Shown here: positions 6,440 to 13,563 of the stretch, one piece after another | Position numbering within the stretch: the first letter of the stretch is position 1 | How the letters are laid out: each line of letters starts with the position of its first letter | Source: Deltaproteobacteria bacterium | GTDB lineage: Bacteria > Bdellovibrionota_B > Oligoflexia > Oligoflexales > Bog-1112 | Direction of reading: 5' to 3' | Length of the DNA stretch: 14,624 bases | NCBI GenBank assembly: GCA_016186945.1 | Contig: JACPKR010000051.1 | Location: 1-14,624, forward strand | Translations under genes and position numbers: made by a program | The notes under the pieces: generated by a model | Told to the model about the DNA's origin: nothing | Seen by the model: only the letters and a program-made list of their open reading frames with translations | Database searches by the model: none

Positions 6440-7003
6440 ATGTATGAAACAACTGATTTTCGCAAAGGTCTCAAAATCGAATATGACAATAAAGCCTTTG
6501 AAATTGTCGAATTTCAACATGTTAACCCAGGAAAAGGTTCTGCCTTCGTCCGTACACGCATCAAAAACCTGGAAACTGGCAAGGTCATAGACGTTACCTT
6601 CAAAGCGGGAGTGGATAAAGTCGGGGTTCCCGACCTCGCTTCCCGACAAATGCAGTACCTATACAACGACGGCACAAACTACCACTTCATGGACACAAAC
6701 ACATACGATCAAGTTTCCCTCACAAACGAAGACGTCGGAGATGCGCAGTATTACCTGATCGAAAATTCACAGGCGCGTGTAACGTACTACCGCGGCAAGC
6801 CTGTCTCGATCGACCTCGATAATTTCGTCGAACTCACCGTCAAGGAAACGCAACCCAACATCCGCGGAGATACCTCGTCAGGCGGGGGAAAACCTGCAAC
6901 AATGGAGACAGGACTGACAATTAACGTCCCTTTTCATATCAACGCCGGTGACGTTCTGAAAATTGATACACGAACCAACCGCTACGTGGAAAAGGTTAAA
7001 TAG
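6440..7003 (+). CDS. efp: Translation elongation factor P
   Basis: EF-P binds ribosomes stalled on polyproline stretches and promotes peptide bond formation. The 187-residue protein (E. coli 188) has the N-terminal KOW-like domain with the loop HVNPGKGSAF. Lys32 in PGKG is the residue modified in EpmA-type systems. Two OB-like domains follow, with the family signatures RTRIKNLETGKV, QYLYNDGTNYHFMD and GLTINVPFHINAGD near the C-terminus. The start is ATG 6440: AAGGAGA at 6424-6430 precedes it by nine bases and the family N-terminus MYETTDFRKGL begins here. The frame is open upstream to 6026, but that part is antisense to the fusion gene. accB begins three bases after the stop, so these genes form an operon. 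The modifying enzyme is not in this window. Confidence 0.97.
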   Translation: MYETTDFRKGLKIEYDNKAFEIVEFQHVNPGKGSAFVRTRIKNLETGKVIDVTFKAGVDKVGVPDLASRQMQYLYNDGTNYHFMDTNTYDQVSLTNEDVGDAQYYLIENSQARVTYYRGKPVSIDLDNFVELTVKETQPNIRGDTSSGGGKPATMETGLTINVPFHINAGDVLKIDTRTNRYVEKVK

Positions 7004-7006
7004 CCG

Positions 7007-7441
7007 ATGGAACTGAAGGAAATCGAAAACCTGGTCAAACTCATGCAAAAATATGACCTGCATGAACTTGAAGTGAGGGAGGGGGATAAAAAAGTCAGAC
7101 TGACTCAAGCCCCTTCCTCCCCTATCATGAGGGAAGTGTCCCAGACGCCGACCTATCCCTCTAAAACGCAGGAAAGCGAAGTACAGAAAAAAGAGCCGAA
7201 AGAGAAGCTTCTCGAAGTGCGCTCTCCTTTCGTTGGTACCTTCTACCTTGCGTCAGCACCGGGTGCAGAACCCTTTGTAACCGTCAACAAAACGGTACGA
7301 AAAGGCGACACCCTCTGTATCGTTGAGGCTATGAAACTCATGAATGAAATCGAAGCGGAGCGAGACGGAACGATCGTTGAAATCCTCGTCGAGAATGAAC
7401 AACCGATTGAATACAATCAACTGCTCTTCCTTATGAAATAG
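7007..7441 (+). CDS. accB: Biotin carboxyl carrier protein of acetyl-CoA carboxylase
   Basis: AccB carries the biotin that is carboxylated by AccC and passed to acetyl-CoA by the carboxyltransferase, the committed step of fatty-acid synthesis. The 144-residue protein has a conserved N-terminal helix region ([21 protein letters not shown]). A low-complexity linker follows at about 35-68, rich in Ser, Thr, Pro, Lys and Glu. The biotinyl domain begins at [10 protein letters not shown] (71-80). The biotinylation motif EAMKLMNEI places the modified Lys at 110. Length and order are typical. It starts three bases after efp and is followed by accC, but repeat copy 2 separates accB from accC by 186 bases. 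Confidence 0.97.
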   Translation: MELKEIENLVKLMQKYDLHELEVREGDKKVRLTQAPSSPIMREVSQTPTYPSKTQESEVQKKEPKEKLLEVRSPFVGTFYLASAPGAEPFVTVNKTVRKGDTLCIVEAMKLMNEIEAERDGTIVEILVENEQPIEYNQLLFLMK

Positions 7442-7442
7442 G

Positions 7443-7606
7443 AAACGTTTTGTAATACGTAAGCCACTTGGGGCAAAAAGGGAGAGGGGGGTTTGGGGGG
7501 GCGAGGGAACCGTCGCTCCCCCATGATTTTTCTTGGAGGAACCAGCTGCGCAGTTTCCTCCAAACCACCTCCTTGCCCCAAGTGGCTTACGCATTACAAA
7601 CGTTTT
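7443..7606 (+). mobile_element. MITE-like palindromic repeat, copy 2, with 9-bp target duplication
   Basis: The element spans 7452-7597. Its ends are 25-bp terminal inverted repeats (7452-7476 and 7573-7597) that differ at one base; each reads GTAATGCGTAAGCC or GTAATACGTAAGCC inward from the outer edge. The nine bases AAACGTTTT flank it directly on both sides (7443-7451 and 7598-7606), as expected of a target-site duplication. A second, inner inverted repeat TTGGAGGAA/TTCCTCCAA lies at 7533-7541 and 7555-7563. At 146 bp it encodes no transposase, so it must be mobilised in trans if still active. Terminal GTAA and an 8-9 bp duplication recall IS66-type elements, but that link is a guess. Removing it leaves only 31 bases between accB and accC. 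Confidence 0.9.
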
Positions 7607-7627
7607 CAGACAAAAAGGGAGGGCATT

Positions 7628-8947
7628 GTGAAAAAAGTTCTGGTAGCAAATAGAGGGGAAATCGCCGTCCGTATCATTCGAGCCTGCCAGGAACTTGGAT
7701 TGCAAACGGTCGCCATCCATTCCGTAGCAGATCGAGAATCCCTTCATACAAAGATCGCAGACGAAAGTGTTTGCGTCGGCCCCGCAGCGAGCGCGCGCAG
7801 CTACCTTTATATGCCAAGTATCATGAGCGCGGCGGAAATCAGCGGCGTAGATGCCATCCACCCTGGCTACGGCTTTCTCGCTGAAAATGCTGAATTTGCG
7901 GAAATTTGCGAAAAATCGGGAATTTGCTTCATCGGACCCACCCCCCAACAAATGCATAGCCTGGGAAACAAAATCAAAGCCAGGCAGCTAGCTATAAAAG
8001 CCGACGTCCCCCTTCTCCCGGGAAGCGAGGGCGTCATCAAAGAAACGAAAGCCGTTAAACTTGCCAACGAAATCGGCTTCCCCGTTATCATCAAGGCAGC
8101 AGCAGGAGGGGGCGGCCGAGGTATGAAAATCGCTCGAAACAAGGAGGAACTGAAACGACTCCTCCCCCTCGCTCAGAAAGAAGCCCTCGCTGGATTCGGA
8201 AACGCCGACTGCTTCCTGGAAAAATACCTGGAACACCCTCGCCACATTGAAGTGCAAATCATTGCTGACGCAGAAGGCAAGATCCGCCACCTAGGTGAAC
8301 GCGACTGCTCCATCCAACGGCGACATCAGAAGCTGGTCGAAGAATCCCCCTGCCCCGTTCTCGACCGCACACTCAGAGAGAAAGTCGGTGACCTGGCGGT
8401 CCGGCTTGTCAAGACAAACGGTTATCGTTCCCTCGGAACTGTGGAATTTCTCTTCCAAGACGAGCAATTTTATTTCATGGAAATGAACGTTCGCGCACAA
8501 GTTGAACACCCCGTCACGGAAATGGTGACCGGGATCGACCTCATCAAGGAGCAAATCCGCATTGCTCAAGGACACTCACTTAATTTGCCAGAGACAATTA
8601 CCCCTAATGGCCATGCCATCGAATGCCGAATCAACGCGGAAGACCCACAGTCCTTTACACCCTGGCCCGGGAAAGTAAGCGCCTTCCACCAACCAGGAGG
8701 ACCGGGAGTGCGGGTAGATAGCATGCTCTACACGGGCTACACCGTCCCGTCCCAGTACGACTCCCTGGTGGCAAAGCTAGTGACGCATGGAGCAGATCGC
8801 GCAGAAAGCATCGCCCGCATGAGGCGAGCGCTTCGGGAGATGAAAATCGAAGGCATTCGCAGCAACATCGACTTCCACCTGAAACTTATGGAGAACGTAC
8901 ACTTTCAGAAAGGTAACGTTTCCACCCGCTTTCTCGAGTCGTTCTAA
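7628..8947 (+). CDS. accC: Biotin carboxylase subunit of acetyl-CoA carboxylase
   Basis: AccC uses ATP and bicarbonate to carboxylate the biotin on AccB. From GTG 7628 the product is 439 residues (E. coli 449). The N-terminal fold begins MKKVLVANRGEIAVRIIRAC, followed by HPGYGFLAEN at 78-87. The ATP-grasp glycine loop AAAGGGGRGMK is at 157-167 and CSIQRRHQKLVEE at 227-239. The catalytic strand MEMNVRAQVEHPVTEM is at 284-299, with the E..N.R.Q.E metal and biotin pattern intact. The start is fixed by GGAGG five bases upstream and by homology. An open frame continues upstream to 7493, but that part is translated repeat. Its stop overlaps the stop of the convergent gene by four bases. Confidence 0.97.
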   Translation: MKKVLVANRGEIAVRIIRACQELGLQTVAIHSVADRESLHTKIADESVCVGPAASARSYLYMPSIMSAAEISGVDAIHPGYGFLAENAEFAEICEKSGICFIGPTPQQMHSLGNKIKARQLAIKADVPLLPGSEGVIKETKAVKLANEIGFPVIIKAAAGGGGRGMKIARNKEELKRLLPLAQKEALAGFGNADCFLEKYLEHPRHIEVQIIADAEGKIRHLGERDCSIQRRHQKLVEESPCPVLDRTLREKVGDLAVRLVKTNGYRSLGTVEFLFQDEQFYFMEMNVRAQVEHPVTEMVTGIDLIKEQIRIAQGHSLNLPETITPNGHAIECRINAEDPQSFTPWPGKVSAFHQPGGPGVRVDSMLYTGYTVPSQYDSLVAKLVTHGADRAESIARMRRALREMKIEGIRSNIDFHLKLMENVHFQKGNVSTRFLESF

Positions 8948-9393
8948 GGTTCTTCCTCTATCGTCGTCACACAGTCATTGAAAGCCAGCTCTTCCCTGTC
9001 TTCCCTACCCGCTGTTTGAATGGTAACAAGTGCAGTCTTTTTTCTATTCTTGAATCGGAATTTATAGGTCTTGTTCCCCTGCTGGATCGTAAATCCACCC
9101 AGGAAATCACCAAAAGTCGAAAGACCCTTACCCATAGTGTTGAGTAGGATATGATCCCTGTCCATCAACTCGTCAGCCAGGCGATCAAGGATGTCCCTCT
9201 CTTTGTAACTGAGCGTGACATGGTATTGTGTAAAGGATGGGAGATTCAGACCTAAGACAGGGTCCGGTTTGGAGTAAACCTTCAGGTCGTATTTTCGACC
9301 GTCTGTTTTTGTTTTACAACTCATGACATCGACAAAAGACAGGCCCGTAACCGACTGCGCGAGAAAAAGAAATGATAGAATGAACTTCATCAT
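8944..9393 (-). CDS. Exported protein of unknown function
   Basis: The product is 149 residues with a signal peptide (MMKFILSFLFLAQSVTG, likely cleaved near residue 17). The mature part has two widely spaced cysteines (MSCKT near residue 26 and NDCVT near 142) that could pair in a disulfide. Alternating patterns such as KTYKFRFKNRKKTALVTIQT suggest a beta-rich fold. AAGGAGG lies about five bases before the ATG at 9393. It converges on accC with a four-base overlap (CTAA). It is divergent from the chorismate mutase gene across a 58-base gap. I do not recognise the family; a small periplasmic protein is the most that can be said. Confidence 0.7.
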   Translation of the reverse strand: MMKFILSFLFLAQSVTGLSFVDVMSCKTKTDGRKYDLKVYSKPDPVLGLNLPSFTQYHVTLSYKERDILDRLADELMDRDHILLNTMGKGLSTFGDFLGGFTIQQGNKTYKFRFKNRKKTALVTIQTAGREDREELAFNDCVTTIEEEP

Positions 9394-9451
9394 AGCAACC
9401 TCCTTCTGGGAGCTAACCTAGCATGAAAGCAGAGAGTTTGGAAATAATATT

Positions 9452-9745
9452 GTGATTTCAGAACCTTACGACACAAAAAGAATCACCGAACTGCGTGAGG
9501 ACATTGCCAAACTAGATAGGCAGATCTTAAAGTGTCTTGCCAAACGGCTTGTCCTGGCGGCAGCATTGGGGGAAATTAAGGAACGTCTTGGTCTTTCCCT
9601 TCAAGACTGCGAGTGGGAAACGGCGGTGCTTAAGAGAAATCTTGAAGCAGGGGCAGAGTATGGACTGAAACGCGAGGTGGTCGCGGCACTGACCGAGTTT
9701 CTCATCAGTCAGGCACTTGCCCATCAAGAGTCTCTGATACTATAG
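9452..9745 (+). CDS. Chorismate mutase, AroQ type (monofunctional)
   Basis: The enzyme converts chorismate to prephenate, the branch point to phenylalanine and tyrosine. The 97-residue all-helical protein matches the AroQ domain in length. Aligned to the E. coli P-protein mutase domain at a constant offset of four, the active-site residues are Arg15 (LRED), Arg32 (AKRL), Lys43 (GEIK), Asp52 (LQD), Glu56 and Gln92 (AHQE). All the main ones are present. There is no fused dehydratase or dehydrogenase and no signal peptide, so it is cytoplasmic. The start is GTG 9452 with only a weak upstream GGA, so the exact start is less certain. The next feature downstream is a multi-hairpin repeat. Confidence 0.88.
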   Translation: MISEPYDTKRITELREDIAKLDRQILKCLAKRLVLAAALGEIKERLGLSLQDCEWETAVLKRNLEAGAEYGLKREVVAALTEFLISQALAHQESLIL

Positions 9746-9761
9746 TATTCAAGATAATCAA

Positions 9762-9884
9762 TTTGGGGAAAAACTTTTTGAAAAAAGTTATTTCCCCAAG
9801 CCCCTTTTCAAAAACTTCAATATCTAAAGTTTTTTGGGGGGAGGCGTGGAGGGGAACTTTTTTTCAAAAAAGGTCCTCTCCACA
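9762..9884. repeat. Multi-hairpin A/T- and G-rich repeat between the chorismate mutase gene and htpX
   Basis: Three inverted repeats sit end to end. At 9765-9797 GGGGAAAAACTTTTT pairs with AAAAAGTTATTTCCCC, with one bulge. At about 9809-9836 CAAAAACTT pairs with AAAGTTTTT. At about 9848-9882 GTGGAGGGGAAC pairs with GGTCCTCTCCAC across T and A runs, with two mismatches. The whole looks like a second palindromic repeat family distinct from the GTAATGCG element. It may stop transcription from the upstream gene. It ends about 30 bases before the htpX start. Confidence 0.7.
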
Positions 9885-9913
9885 AATTCTAGTTAGAACT
9901 TCATACCATCCTG

Positions 9914-10750
9914 ATGCTTTCCATCATCCTGAATCTTTTAGGCATCCGTCCCTATTTGGATGCCAGCGGTATCAACTATGAATCGCTCTTTCTCTTCTGC
10001 CTCGTCTGGGGTACGGGTGGTGCTTTCATCAGCCTTTGGATTTCAAAATGGATGGCTAAGAGCATGTACGGTGTTCAAATCATCGACCGTTCAAGCCATA
10101 TGGGGTGGTTGGTAAACACGATCCATGAATATGCTCGCCGCGCCAACCTGGAGAAAATGCCCGAGGTTGGGATTTACGAATCGCCGGAAATGAACGCATT
10201 CGCTACAGGACCCTCAAAAAACAACGCCATGGTTGCCGTATCCACAGGGCTGCTTCACAAGATGAGCCGGGAAGAAGTCGAAGGTGTGGTCGGCCACGAG
10301 GTTGCCCACATCGCAAACGGTGACATGGTGACGATGACGCTTTTGCAAGGGGTCATGAACGCCTTCGTTATGTTCTTCGCAAGAATTGTGGCACACCTGA
10401 TAGACAGTTTTCTACGTGGGGATCGCGAAGGAGGAGGACTCGGATTTTTCGGCTACATCATGACCGTCTTTTTCTTCGAGGCCGTTTTTGGTCTTATTGG
10501 ACAGATGGTCACGTCCTACTTCTCCCGTCATAGGGAATTTCGTGCGGACAAGGGCGGTGCTCGATTTGCGGGAAGAGAGAAAATGATCGCCGCTCTGGAG
10601 GCTTTGCACAAAGATTATGCATGGGTCGCACAGAAGAAACAGGAAGGCCAGCTTGCCTCCCTTCAGATCTCCTCGAAAAGTAAGTTCCTGCAACTGCTTT
10701 CAACTCACCCACCGCTTGAGGTACGGATAAAAGCGTTACGAGGCTTCTAA
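9914..10750 (+). CDS. htpX: HtpX-like membrane zinc metalloprotease, N-terminus apparently shortened
   Basis: HtpX is an inner-membrane M48 protease that degrades misfolded membrane proteins. This 278-residue copy has the zinc motif HEVAH at 128-132 within GHEVAHIANGD, and the third ligand Glu208 in HREFRAD. Membrane spans lie at about 24-44, 145-165 and 180-202, and the M48 C-terminal signature STHPPLEVRI is at 263-272. NAFATGPSK at 94-102 is typical. Compared with E. coli HtpX (293), about 14 residues are missing: the usual charged start and the first half of membrane span 1. The ATG has no Shine-Dalgarno site, an in-frame stop lies at 9890-9892, and a multi-hairpin repeat ends just upstream. 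The active site is intact, but the start may be altered. It overlaps the convergent GGDEF gene by 15 bases. Confidence 0.93.
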   Translation: MLSIILNLLGIRPYLDASGINYESLFLFCLVWGTGGAFISLWISKWMAKSMYGVQIIDRSSHMGWLVNTIHEYARRANLEKMPEVGIYESPEMNAFATGPSKNNAMVAVSTGLLHKMSREEVEGVVGHEVAHIANGDMVTMTLLQGVMNAFVMFFARIVAHLIDSFLRGDREGGGLGFFGYIMTVFFFEAVFGLIGQMVTSYFSRHREFRADKGGARFAGREKMIAALEALHKDYAWVAQKKQEGQLASLQISSKSKFLQLLSTHPPLEVRIKALRGF

Positions 10751-11716
10751 GGAATCTTGGGAAGAATCCTGGGGCGTCACCACACAGCCACCACCTCGCC
10801 TTTTGGCAACGTAAAGATTTTGATCCGCCTGACGAATGAGTTCCACCTCTGTTGGAAAGTTCGGGTCGGGCGGGATGTAGGTAGCCGTCCCGAAGGAAGC
10901 CATGATCTGCACCTTAAACATGCTGTTATCGAACTCATGTTCGGCAAGCACTCGCAGGATTCGTTCTGACAGTGCTTTGGCCCCTGCTTGCGGGGTTTCA
11001 GGAAGCATAAGAACGAATTCATCGCCGCCATAGCGTGCGGCGACATCTGAAATCCGGGTCGAGGCGAGGATAAGCTTTCCCACTTCCGCCAAAACATAAG
11101 ATCCCATAAGGTGATCGCAACTGTCGTTCACCAGCTTAAAATGATCCAGGTCAAACATGATTACGGAAAGTGTTTCGTTGTAGCGTTTGGAACGGGAGAA
11201 TTCCTGCAAGAGTCGACGATTAAAATAACGCATGTTGTGAAGTTTCGTAAGGTCGTCGGTGATTGACACCTCGCTTAGTTTTTCATTTGCCAGCTTGAGC
11301 TTGAAGTTTGTCAATTGCAGCGAGTCCGCAATTTCCTTCCTTCGCAGGACGGATTGAATACGGATGTGGATCTCGGTTTTCACCCGGGAACTGAGACAGA
11401 AGTCGTCCACTCCCTCCTCAATAGCAGCAAGGGTCTCGCGCTGAGTGATCTCGTCACGCACGATAATGACTCCCAGGTAAGCACGCTCACCCCGCGTCAG
11501 AGCGATTTGACGGCACAGCTTTTTGATCCCCGCAAAAGATATGGAAGCATCAATGACAAGAATTTGCGGAAGAGAATCCCTAGCGAGTCGACCCGCTTCT
11601 TCAAGATCGTCCGTGGCAGTGACTGTGAGTTGTAGACCGTGTTTATCTTGGGAAAGGAGCCTTGAGAGCTGCTTGCTGCTGCCTTCCATCACCAATATTC
11701 TGACAGTTTTGTCCAT
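10736..11716 (-). CDS. Receiver-GGDEF diguanylate cyclase
   Basis: GGDEF enzymes make the second messenger c-di-GMP from two GTP. The 326-residue protein has a receiver-like N-terminus (about 5-128), a short coiled helix linker (128-150), and a GGDEF domain (150-312). The catalytic motif GGDEF is at 230-234. FDLDHFKLVND at 188-198 holds the metal-binding Asp. The inhibitory I-site RISD (221-224) is spaced five residues before GGDEF, so product feedback is likely. The receiver has a candidate phosphoacceptor Asp56, but the acidic pocket is reduced to one Glu (VMEGSS). The usual Lys near GADDFLTKP is lost (DDFCLSS), so it may not be phosphorylated normally. No histidine kinase is adjacent. Its start faces lysS across 104 bases and it has only a weak Shine-Dalgarno. 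Confidence 0.93.
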   Translation of the reverse strand: MDKTVRILVMEGSSKQLSRLLSQDKHGLQLTVTATDDLEEAGRLARDSLPQILVIDASISFAGIKKLCRQIALTRGERAYLGVIIVRDEITQRETLAAIEEGVDDFCLSSRVKTEIHIRIQSVLRRKEIADSLQLTNFKLKLANEKLSEVSITDDLTKLHNMRYFNRRLLQEFSRSKRYNETLSVIMFDLDHFKLVNDSCDHLMGSYVLAEVGKLILASTRISDVAARYGGDEFVLMLPETPQAGAKALSERILRVLAEHEFDNSMFKVQIMASFGTATYIPPDPNFPTEVELIRQADQNLYVAKRRGGGCVVTPQDSSQDSLEAS

Positions 11717-11820
11717 TGCTCAAGATTACGCTTTCAGTATTATTAACGTTCTGATCGGAATGGATACCTTGTTTCTCAATATTTTGAAATTTTCCATATC
11801 AATATCAAAGGCTTAACTTT

Positions 11821-13404
11821 ATGAATGCGCAAAAACCGTTTAGTCCTCATTGGGCCGACATCGCAGCTTTCCAAGTTGTTCAGAACAAGGGGGATAAAGA
11901 CACATACACCGCGGCAAGTGGAATTACACCCAGTGGGACGGTGCATGTTGGCAATTTTCGAGAAGTCATAACGGTCGACCTGGTGGTGCGAGCCTTGCGA
12001 AGCTTGGGGAAAAACGTCCGCTTCATCTATAGCTGGGATAACTTCGACACGTTCCGCAAGGTTCCCAAGAACCTGCCGGACCCGGAAGCGTTTCAACCCC
12101 ATCTGCGCAAACCTATAGCCCGTATCCCCGACCCTTGGGGATTGGAAGCCACCTATGCCAAAGGTCGCATGGCCTTGTTCGAGAAAGAACTGGCGCAAGT
12201 AGGGATAAGCCCCGAGTACATTTCCCAGGAACAACGCTACTCGTCAGGCACCTATGCAAAAGACATTCGCTTTGCCTTGGAAAAGAAGGATCAAATCCGA
12301 GAGATACTCGACCGCTTCCGTACGCAAGCATTGTCTGAGGATTGGCTGCCGACAGCGATTTATTGCAGCAAGTGCCAAAAAGATGAAATGGAGTACGAAC
12401 GATACAATGGAGAGTGGACTTATTCCTACAAATGCAAGTCGTGCGGGCTGGAAGAACGTGTCGATATCCGCAAGACCCTTAACCTCAAGTTGGCTTGGCG
12501 TATCGACTGGCCCATGCGCTGGGCTTTTGAAGGAGTGGACTTCGAGCCAGGGGGCAAAGACCACTCCAGTGAGGGAGGCTCCTTCGACTCGGGGAAACAA
12601 ATCGTCAAGGAAGTCTGGGGCAAAGATCCCCCACAGTACCTTCAATACGACTTCGTTATGATCAAAGGCGGAGCAGGTAAAATGTCGTCCTCCTCCGGAG
12701 AACTCTACACCTTGTCCCAGGTGCTTGAAGTCTACGAACCCCAGATCGTGCGCTGGATTTTCGCCAACCATCGTCCTAACCACGACTTCGCTCTCGCTTT
12801 CGACGAAGACGTCTTCAAGGTCTACGATGAGTTCGACAAGGCGGAATCCATGGCCCTCGCTCCCGCTCCTCACCGCCCTGGCAAGTGGCCGCTGCTACGA
12901 CGGACTTACGAATTGTCACTGCCTGACGGAAAGTTGCCAAGTGAAATGCCCCAACGACCGAAGTTCCGTGAACTCTGCAGCCGCTTGCAAATCTGCGGAG
13001 GTGACACCGAAAGGACATGGGAGAAATTCTATAAAAACGAAATGGGGGAAAGCAAGAAACCCTATTTCATGCTCCGCGCTCTACGTGCGTGGCACTGGCT
13101 GTCGGAATACGCTCCGGAAGATTTCCGCTATCACCTGCAGGAGAAAAAACCCGAGGGGCTGACCTCACAAGAGGAACAAATCCTAAGCGCCCTGCGCAAT
13201 CTTGTCAGTACTGTCGATCTGGAAACGATCGGTGAACAAGACTTGGGAAACCTCATTTGGGAAAAAGTCATAAAAGCTTTGAATGGTGATGCCAAGCAAA
13301 CCTTTACCACGATTTACAGGTCTTTGATCGGCAGAGACCAAGGACCCCGGCTGCCGAATTTTTTGAAGGAAATTGGCAAAGAAAGACTGATGGAGTTACT
13401 CTAA
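11821..13404 (+). CDS. lysS: Lysyl-tRNA synthetase, class I
   Basis: The enzyme charges tRNA-Lys with lysine. This is the class I form, unrelated in fold to the class II LysRS of E. coli. The Rossmann-fold HIGH-type motif is PSGTVHVGN at 37-45. The KMSKS-type motif is GKMSSSSG at 286-293. A zinc-type knuckle lies between them (Cys182, Cys185, Cys205, Cys208). The 527-residue length fits the class I family. The start ATG follows an AAAGG at nine bases. The symbol lysK is used for this form in some genomes. The lipoprotein gene with repeat copy 3 follows directly and may share the transcript. The identification is firm from both signature motifs. Confidence 0.96.
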   Translation: MNAQKPFSPHWADIAAFQVVQNKGDKDTYTAASGITPSGTVHVGNFREVITVDLVVRALRSLGKNVRFIYSWDNFDTFRKVPKNLPDPEAFQPHLRKPIARIPDPWGLEATYAKGRMALFEKELAQVGISPEYISQEQRYSSGTYAKDIRFALEKKDQIREILDRFRTQALSEDWLPTAIYCSKCQKDEMEYERYNGEWTYSYKCKSCGLEERVDIRKTLNLKLAWRIDWPMRWAFEGVDFEPGGKDHSSEGGSFDSGKQIVKEVWGKDPPQYLQYDFVMIKGGAGKMSSSSGELYTLSQVLEVYEPQIVRWIFANHRPNHDFALAFDEDVFKVYDEFDKAESMALAPAPHRPGKWPLLRRTYELSLPDGKLPSEMPQRPKFRELCSRLQICGGDTERTWEKFYKNEMGESKKPYFMLRALRAWHWLSEYAPEDFRYHLQEKKPEGLTSQEEQILSALRNLVSTVDLETIGEQDLGNLIWEKVIKALNGDAKQTFTTIYRSLIGRDQGPRLPNFLKEIGKERLMELL

Positions 13405-13428
13405 TACGTGCCAAATAGGGAGGAGAAG

Positions 13429-13563
13429 GTAATGCGTAAGCCACTTGGGGCAAATAGGGAGAGGGGGGTTTGGGGGGCGAGTGAAGCGTCGCCTCCCCCG
13501 GATTTCTTGGAGGAACCAGCTGCGCAGTTTCCTCCAAACCACCTCCTTGCCCCAAGTGGCTTA
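13429..13563 (+). repeat. Dispersed palindromic repeat, copy 3 (right end truncated)
   Basis: The sequence begins GTAATGCGTAAGCC, as copy 2 does, and follows it through the central GGAACCAGCTGCGCAGTTTCC block to CCCCAAGTGGCTTA. The last eight bases (CGCATTAC) are missing and are replaced by lipoprotein-gene sequence. There is no stop in the frame that continues into that gene. Bases 13402-13425 just before it (TAATACGT...GGGAGGAG) also resemble a shortened left end of the repeat, so two insertions may be nested. Confidence 0.85.

Noticed and set aside
7493-7627. A longer AccC starting at 7493
   Set aside because: The extra residues are translated repeat copy 2; GTG 7628 has GGAGG and begins the conserved MKKVLVANRGEIA.
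7253-7957. A 234-residue minus-strand ORF, and a similar one at 13401-13679 sharing GARRWFGGNCAAGSSKK
   Set aside because: The shared peptide comes only from the repeat; the rest is the shadow of accB/accC or the lipoprotein gene, with no Shine-Dalgarno.
11717-11820. Promoters for lysS and the GGDEF gene in the 104-base divergent gap
   Set aside because: The gap is AT-rich with several -10-like boxes, but no pair of boxes has good spacing, so none is called.
12244-12873. A 209-residue minus-strand ORF inside lysS
   Set aside because: It is a shadow of a firm synthetase gene.
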